A DNA stretch of 64,000 nt from NCBI RefSeq assembly GCF_023155855.1, contig NZ_JAKNUT010000003.1, positions 248,001-312,000 on the forward strand, read 5' to 3'. Positions 59,365 through 64,000 of this stretch are shown here, piece by piece. Numbering within the stretch: the first letter of the stretch is position 1; each line of letters begins with the position of its first letter. The stretch is from Microbacterium aoyamense. Its GTDB lineage: Bacteria; Actinomycetota; Actinomycetes; Actinomycetales; Microbacteriaceae. The position numbers were made by a program, and so were the translations under genes. The notes beneath the pieces were generated by a model. That model did no database searches. It was not told where the DNA came from and was given only the letters and a program-made list of their open reading frames with translations.

Positions 59365-59398
59365 CGATGACCCTCGGATGCGCATCCGAGGGTCATCG
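59365..59398 (+). terminator. 34-bp perfect palindrome after the repeat-protein pair
   Basis: CGATGACCCTCGGATGC is followed immediately by its exact reverse complement. As RNA it forms a very stable hairpin 41 nt after the stop of paralogue 2 and 41 nt before the GTPase start. It probably limits read-through so that the repeat proteins are made in excess of the GTPases. Confidence 0.75.
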
Positions 59399-59439
59399 TC
59401 GTCAGGATGCTCACGGCCCCCGAACGAGAGAAGTCGACG

Positions 59440-61308
59440 ATGACGGATGCAGTCCAGACGGCCGCAGAGGCGGATGCCGGCACGATCACGACCGAGCGGG
59501 TGACCGACGAGCTCGTCCCTCTCGTCGACAGGGCGGCGGCGTACTCGCAGGCCGTCGGGCGGGCCGATCTGGTCGAGAGGCTCGAGCAGACGCGCGCGCG
59601 ACTGCTCGACCCGTTCGTCCGGGTCATCGTCGTCGGGCAGTTCAAGCAGGGCAAGAGCAAACTCGTCAACGCCCTCGTGAACGCTCCCGCGTGCCCCGTG
59701 GACGACGACATCGCGACGAGCGTCCCGACCTCGGTCTCGTTCGCCGACGAACCGGCGGCGTTCGCGCTCGTGCGCGACGAATCGGCGGCCGAGCCGCGCA
59801 TCGGCCGCATGCCGATCCCGCTCGACGACCTCGCGGAGTTCGTGTCGGAGCGGGGTACGAGCGAGATCAAGCAGGACATCGTGGGCGCCGAAGTGCTGCT
59901 GCCCCGCGCCATCCTGCGCGGCGGACTGCGGATCGTGGACTCGCCGGGCGTGGGCGGCATCGAATCGACCCGTTCGGTCAGCACCCTCGCAGCCCTGTCG
60001 ACGGCTCATGCCGTGCTCCTCGTGTCGGACGCATCGCAGGAGTACACCGAGCCCGAAGTGCAATTCCTGCGCCATGCTCTGCGCGTTTCGCCCAACGTCG
60101 CCGCCGTCCTGTCGAAGACCGACATCTACCCCGAGTGGCGCGAGATCGAGCGTGTCGATCGCTCCCATCTCGGCGAGGTCGGGCGGATCCCGATGTTCGC
60201 GGTGTCGAGCGACCTGCGCCTGCTCGCGGCGAAGGAGCAGGACCGCGACCTCAATGACGAATCCGGCTTCCCCGCACTCGTCGCGCACCTGCGCAACGAC
60301 GTGCTCGGTCGCGCCGAGGTGGTCCACCAGCGGGCGGCCGTGCACGACCTGGTCTCGGTCGTCGAGCAGCTCTCGATGACCGCCAAGACCGAGCTCACCG
60401 CCCTCACGAATCCGCAGGACACGCCGCGCATGATCGCGCAGCTCGAAGAGGCCAAGACCCGCGCGGACGAGTTCCGCAGCAGGTCGTCGCGCTGGCAGGT
60501 GACGCTGAGCGACGGGATCTCGGATCTCGTCGCAGACACCGAGCACGATCTGCGCGATCGCCTGCGCAAGGTGCAGCGCGAGGCCGAGACATCCATCGAC
60601 GAAGGCGACCCCGGACCGATCTGGGATCAGATCGTCGAGTGGCTGAACCTTCGGGTGTCGGACGCGGTCTCCGAGACGTTCGTGTGGACCAACGACCGCT
60701 CGCGCTGGCTCTCTGAGCAGGTCGCCGAGGAGTTCATGGCGGATCAGGCCGAGATCCCGTACCTCGATGTCGGCGACACGGTGGGGGTGCTCGACCCCGT
60801 CGAACCGCTCCAGGGCATGGACGAGGGCAGGCTCGGAGCAGCCGAGAAGATCTACATCGGCGTGCGCGGGTCGTACGGCGGAGTGCTCATGGCGGGCCTC
60901 GCGACGAGCCTCATCGGCATGTCGCTCATCAATCCGCTGTCGCTCCTGGTGGGCGTGCTGGTCGGTCGCCGCGCGTACCGCGAAGACATGACATCCCGCC
61001 TGTCACGGCGGCAGGCCGAGGCGAAGAACCTCACGCGGCGCCACATCGAGGACGTCGTCTTCCAGGTGGGCAAGCAGCTGAAGGACAGACTGCGCCTCGT
61101 GCAGCGCGTCGCCCGCGACCACTTCGGCTCGATCGCCGACGAACTGCATCGCTCGCTGTCGGATTCCGTGCTCGCCGCGAAGCAGGCCGCGACGATGTAC
61201 ACCGCTGACCGTGATGACCGCATCCGCGAACTCCAGGCCCAGCTGGCCCGCATCGAGGCGCTGCGCGCCGAGGTGCCGGCGCTCGCCGCCGACGGTGCGG
61301 AGCGCTGA
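59440..61308 (+). CDS. Dynamin-like GTPase, IniA-like
   Basis: 622 residues from the ATG at 59440 (GAGAGAAG six nt upstream; a start at 59407 is weaker). G1 VVGQFKQGKSKLVNAL (about residues 64-79), switch/G3 RIVDSPGVGG (about 165-173), G4 LSKTD (about 226). A long helical stalk follows, with a hydrophobic segment near residues 476-503 (GGVLMAGLATSLIGMSLINP) that looks like a membrane-inserting paddle. Length and order match mycobacterial IniA, a dynamin-like protein that remodels membranes. The stop overlaps the next start (TGATG). Confidence 0.88.
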   Translation: MTDAVQTAAEADAGTITTERVTDELVPLVDRAAAYSQAVGRADLVERLEQTRARLLDPFVRVIVVGQFKQGKSKLVNALVNAPACPVDDDIATSVPTSVSFADEPAAFALVRDESAAEPRIGRMPIPLDDLAEFVSERGTSEIKQDIVGAEVLLPRAILRGGLRIVDSPGVGGIESTRSVSTLAALSTAHAVLLVSDASQEYTEPEVQFLRHALRVSPNVAAVLSKTDIYPEWREIERVDRSHLGEVGRIPMFAVSSDLRLLAAKEQDRDLNDESGFPALVAHLRNDVLGRAEVVHQRAAVHDLVSVVEQLSMTAKTELTALTNPQDTPRMIAQLEEAKTRADEFRSRSSRWQVTLSDGISDLVADTEHDLRDRLRKVQREAETSIDEGDPGPIWDQIVEWLNLRVSDAVSETFVWTNDRSRWLSEQVAEEFMADQAEIPYLDVGDTVGVLDPVEPLQGMDEGRLGAAEKIYIGVRGSYGGVLMAGLATSLIGMSLINPLSLLVGVLVGRRAYREDMTSRLSRRQAEAKNLTRRHIEDVVFQVGKQLKDRLRLVQRVARDHFGSIADELHRSLSDSVLAAKQAATMYTADRDDRIRELQAQLARIEALRAEVPALAADGAER

Positions 61309-62828
61309 TGCACGCCGGACTCCGCGAGCTCTCGTCGCTCCTCGACGCTGCGCGGGAGGTGTACGGCGACGACGAGGACGCTGTGGGGCGCCTCGACGAA
61401 TGGATCGGGCGCATCCACGAGCCCCTGCGACTCGCCGTGGCCGGAATGGTCAAGGCGGGCAAATCCACTCTGCTGAACGCGCTCATCGGCGAGAAGATCG
61501 CACCCACCGATGCGGGGGAGTGCACGCGCACGATCACGTGGTACCGCTACGGGCAGACCGCGAAGATCACGCTGCACCTCGCGAACGGCGCCGAGGAGCA
61601 GCTCCCCGTGCGTCGCGTCGACGGACAGCTCGTCCTCGACCTCGAGGGCCGCACCGCGGACGACGTGGCGCGGATCGAGGTCGAATGGCCGTCCGAGAGC
61701 CTGCGCTCGCTGATCCTCATCGACACGCCGGGCATCGGCTCGCTCTCGGAAGCGGTATCGGCACGGTCCTTCCGCTTCCTGACGCCGGACGACTCGGAGT
61801 CCGGAGCGGATGCGATCCTCTACCTGCTGCGTCACGTCCACTCGACCGACGTCGGCTTCCTCGAGGCGTTCCGCGACAGCGCGGCGGGGTCGGCCCACGC
61901 GGTCAACGCGGTCGCGCTTCTCTCGCGCGCGGACGAGATCGGCTCCGGCCGCATCGACTCCCTGCTCTCGGCGGCGCAGATCGCCGGGCGGTATCGCCGG
62001 GACGGTGACCTGCGCACCCTCGCCCTCGACTGCATCCCCGTCGCCGGTCTGCTCGCCGAAGCGGCCCGCACGCTGCGCGAGAGCGAGTTCGCCGCCTTCA
62101 GAGAGCTCGCGGACCTCGATCGGGAGGTGCGGGACCGGATGCTGATCTCGGTCGATCGGTTCACACGCCCGTTCGAAGACGCGACTCTCACGGTCGAGAC
62201 GCGCCGAGCGCTGCTGGATCGGTTCGGGCTCTTCGGCGTGCGGCTGGGTGCTGCTCTCGTGCGCGGAGGCGCGACGTCGTCGTCCGATCTGCGAGACCGC
62301 ATGGTGCAGCAGAGCGGGCTGGTGGACGTGCAGCGCTTCGTCGCGGACCAGTTCCGCTCGCGTGCGGCCGCGCTCAAGGCACGGGGCGCCCTGCAGGTGG
62401 TCGAGACGCTCCTGCGCGAGCGTCCGATCGACGGATCGCAGGAGCTGCAGGGGGCGATCGAGCGTCTGCGCGCCGGAGAACACGATCTGCGGGAGCTCGA
62501 GCTGCTCGCGGCGCTGCGCTCGGCCGATCTCGGGCTCGATCAACAGGACCACGCCGAGGCGGAACGCCTCATCGGGGGCGACGGCACGACGCCGTCAGCG
62601 CGTCTCGGGCTCGCGGTGTCCGCGACCGATCAGCAGGCGGCATCCCGCGTCCGCGACGTCCTCGCGCACTGGCACGCTCTCGCCGAATCGCCCGTGACCG
62701 ACCGCGGCGCCGCGGATCTCGCACGTGTCGTGATCCGCAGCGCCGAAGGAGCCGCGTCAGAGCTGGGCGTCGCCGACGGGCGCCTCGGGTCCGCGTCGGA
62801 TGTCGTGACGACGGGCGCTCCAGCGTAG
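61308..62828 (+). CDS. Dynamin-like GTPase, IniC-like
   Basis: 506 residues, ATG overlapping the upstream GTPase stop. G1 LAVAGMVKAGKSTLLNALIG (about residues 43-60), Thr in the switch-I region GECTRTITW, G3 LIDTPGIGS (about 138-145), G4 LSRADEIG. The C-terminal half is helical, without an obvious membrane segment. It is shorter than its partner, as IniC is compared with IniA; paired bacterial dynamins often act as heteromers. Its last 72 nt overlap the convergent membrane-protein gene. Confidence 0.87.
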   Translation: MHAGLRELSSLLDAAREVYGDDEDAVGRLDEWIGRIHEPLRLAVAGMVKAGKSTLLNALIGEKIAPTDAGECTRTITWYRYGQTAKITLHLANGAEEQLPVRRVDGQLVLDLEGRTADDVARIEVEWPSESLRSLILIDTPGIGSLSEAVSARSFRFLTPDDSESGADAILYLLRHVHSTDVGFLEAFRDSAAGSAHAVNAVALLSRADEIGSGRIDSLLSAAQIAGRYRRDGDLRTLALDCIPVAGLLAEAARTLRESEFAAFRELADLDREVRDRMLISVDRFTRPFEDATLTVETRRALLDRFGLFGVRLGAALVRGGATSSSDLRDRMVQQSGLVDVQRFVADQFRSRAAALKARGALQVVETLLRERPIDGSQELQGAIERLRAGEHDLRELELLAALRSADLGLDQQDHAEAERLIGGDGTTPSARLGLAVSATDQQAASRVRDVLAHWHALAESPVTDRGAADLARVVIRSAEGAASELGVADGRLGSASDVVTTGAPA

Positions 62829-63410
62829 AGCCGGCGGCAGGACGCTCACGAGCAGTCCGAGTGCAGCCAGCACGACCTGCGCCTGCAGAATGCGCTCGAG
62901 GGGGAGACCGCGATCGCCGAACGCGACGAGTTCGCCCGCGATGAGCACGACCCCCGCGAGGAACAGCACCGAGCCGAACTGCCACCACCGCACTTTCGGT
63001 CGGCGGTTCGCGAACGACACGAGCAGGACGATCTGCAGCATGATCATCGCGACCAGCGGAGTGAACACCGACCAGAACACGATGTCGGCCGCCGACGTGT
63101 ACGTCTCGTCTGCTCTGCTGCCGTCGACGCCGCGCACGAGGTCGGCGATCTCGGGCAGCTGTGCCTGTCGGATGACCATCAGGTAGACGACGCCCGCCGC
63201 TCCGGCCAGCAGGCTCGTCACCCACAGCAGCTGCGCGATCCGTACGACGACGGGCGGCGGAGCTTTCACGAGCACGGGAGCGGCGTCCTTGCCCGCGAGC
63301 GAGGGTCGCTCGGGCACGGCAGCGCGGCGCTCGAGGTGCGCCTCGGCGGGGCTGACGCGTGCGGGGGCCTCGGGGGCCGTCTCGTCGCGCGACGTCTCAG
63401 AGATCGTCAT
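62757..63410 (-). CDS. Four-helix membrane protein next to the Ini-like locus
   Basis: 217 residues from the ATG at 63410 (MTISETSRDETAPEAPARVS), overlapping the end of the preceding minus-strand gene by 14 nt; an ATG at 63425 is also in frame. A polar 55-residue N-terminus precedes four hydrophobic helices: QLLWVTSLLAGAAGVVYLMV, VFWSVFTPLVAMIMLQIVLL, WWQFGSVLFLAGVVLIAGEL and VVLAALGLLVSVLPPALRW. No recognised family. Coupled to a repeat-core protein, so probably part of the same system. Confidence 0.75.
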   Translation of the reverse strand: MTISETSRDETAPEAPARVSPAEAHLERRAAVPERPSLAGKDAAPVLVKAPPPVVVRIAQLLWVTSLLAGAAGVVYLMVIRQAQLPEIADLVRGVDGSRADETYTSAADIVFWSVFTPLVAMIMLQIVLLVSFANRRPKVRWWQFGSVLFLAGVVLIAGELVAFGDRGLPLERILQAQVVLAALGLLVSVLPPALRWSARRHDIRRGPEAPVGDAQL

Positions 63411-64000
63411 CGGCCGGGATCTCACTCGTCAGGGCGGCATCGAGCTCTTCGAACGCGGCCGAGGAATCCGTGGAGACGTCCGCCTCGGTGTATTCGGCCG
63501 CGGCGTCGGGGTAGACGTCTGCGGGCTCCTCGACGACGATCTCCTCGGTCGCCGGTTCCTCGACGACCTGCTCGGCTGGCGTCTCCTCGACGACGAAGCC
63601 TGCGCCGGTGTCGTCCACGATGACGGGGCCGTCGATCTGGGTGACGCTGGCATCCTCGATCGCCGTGTTGCCGGATTCGTCGATCGCGACGTCCGTGGAC
63701 TCGTCGTTCGCAGAATCCTCGACCACGACGACCGTGGACTCGTCCGTCGACGTCGAGGTGTCGGAATCCTCGTTCATCGAGTCCTCGATGACGGTGACAT
63801 CGGTCTCGTTGCCGATGTTCGCGTCGCCGCCTGCCTCGATCGTCGTGGACTGGTCGAGCGACTCCTCGTTGTCGAGGTCCTCGCCGGCGGCCATGGCTTC
63901 ATCGCCCGAGGCGACGACGGCCTCCTGATCGAAGGTCTGCGTGACGTCGCCCTCGGCCCAGATGTTCTGGTTGACCGACTGGTCGACGACCGTGTCGCGA
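63397..64000 (-). CDS. Third repeat-core protein of the Ini-like locus, 5' end outside the window
   Basis: The frame is open through the right edge; about 200 C-terminal residues are visible. They begin with the shared core (VVDQSVNQNIWAEGDVTQTF, AVVASGDEAMAAGEDL, GGDANIGNETDVTVIEDSMN) and continue in an acidic Val/Glu/Ala-rich tail (VVEEPATEEIVVEEPADVY). From memory, actinobacterial proteins with an IniB N-terminal domain carry a similar DQSVNQNIWAEGDVTQ segment, so the missing part may hold that domain. The stop overlaps the start of the four-helix membrane protein gene. Confidence 0.78.
   Translation of the reverse strand, partial: RDTVVDQSVNQNIWAEGDVTQTFDQEAVVASGDEAMAAGEDLDNEESLDQSTTIEAGGDANIGNETDVTVIEDSMNEDSDTSTSTDESTVVVVEDSANDESTDVAIDESGNTAIEDASVTQIDGPVIVDDTGAGFVVEETPAEQVVEEPATEEIVVEEPADVYPDAAAEYTEADVSTDSSAAFEELDAALTSEIPADDDL

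Overview
The window is chromosomal DNA from a high-GC actinobacterium, most likely a Microbacterium or close relative in Microbacteriaceae. The evidence is very high GC in coding DNA, strong G/C third positions, frequent GTG and TTG starts, actinobacterial gene orders (rpsL-rpsG-fusA-tuf; S10-spc-alpha; rplM-rpsI-glmM), and a heavily used heptamer GGATGCC/GGCATCC that I associate with that genus. No tRNA, rRNA, CRISPR, prophage or intact insertion sequence was seen.

Region 1 (1-12248) is a translationally coupled operon. It holds the 3' part of a giant Ig-like/FN3 repeat protein, then a MoxR ATPase, a DUF58 protein, a TgpA-like membrane protein whose transglutaminase domain has lost two catalytic residues, a membrane-FHA protein and a small single-pass protein. 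It looks like a cell-envelope assembly module. Region 2 (12276-34356) is the translation super-locus: rpsL-rpsG-fusA-tuf, a small MT0933-like protein, the S10-spc genes from rpsJ to rplO (rpsN absent), secY-adk-map, a membrane thioredoxin, then infA-rpmJ-rpsM-rpsK-rpoA-rplQ. Several ribosomal proteins carry low-complexity tails.

Region 3 (34372-43475) is mixed: a double-GNAT protein, an OafA-like acyltransferase with an SGNH domain, a Cache-HAMP-cyclase next to an MscS channel with a cyclic-nucleotide-binding domain (both diverged at key nucleotide sites), truA, a coiled-coil protein and an EEP-family hydrolase. Region 4 (43491-57177) is core metabolism: rplM-rpsI-glmM, ppx/gppA divergent from coaA, glmS, then acpS-alr-tsaE and tsaB-rimI-tsaD with a frameshifted alpha/beta hydrolase between them. 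It ends with a DUF4190 protein, a tandem repeat array and a THUMP-like methyltransferase.

Region 5 (57344-64000) is the most unusual part. Two tandem, almost lysine-free, Asn/Ser/Asp-rich paralogues are followed by a coupled pair of dynamin-like GTPases with the sizes and order of mycobacterial IniA and IniC. On the facing strand lie a four-helix membrane protein and a third, truncated protein that shares the same core of about 70 residues. I read this as an Ini-like membrane-remodelling or envelope-stress locus with an uncharacterised repeat-protein family.

Recurrent regulatory themes are: promoters with a 17-bp spacer ahead of ribosomal operons; at least seven genes whose -10 hexamer lies 6-7 nt before the start codon (probably leaderless); and intergenic inverted repeats bounded by GGATGCC and GGCATCC.
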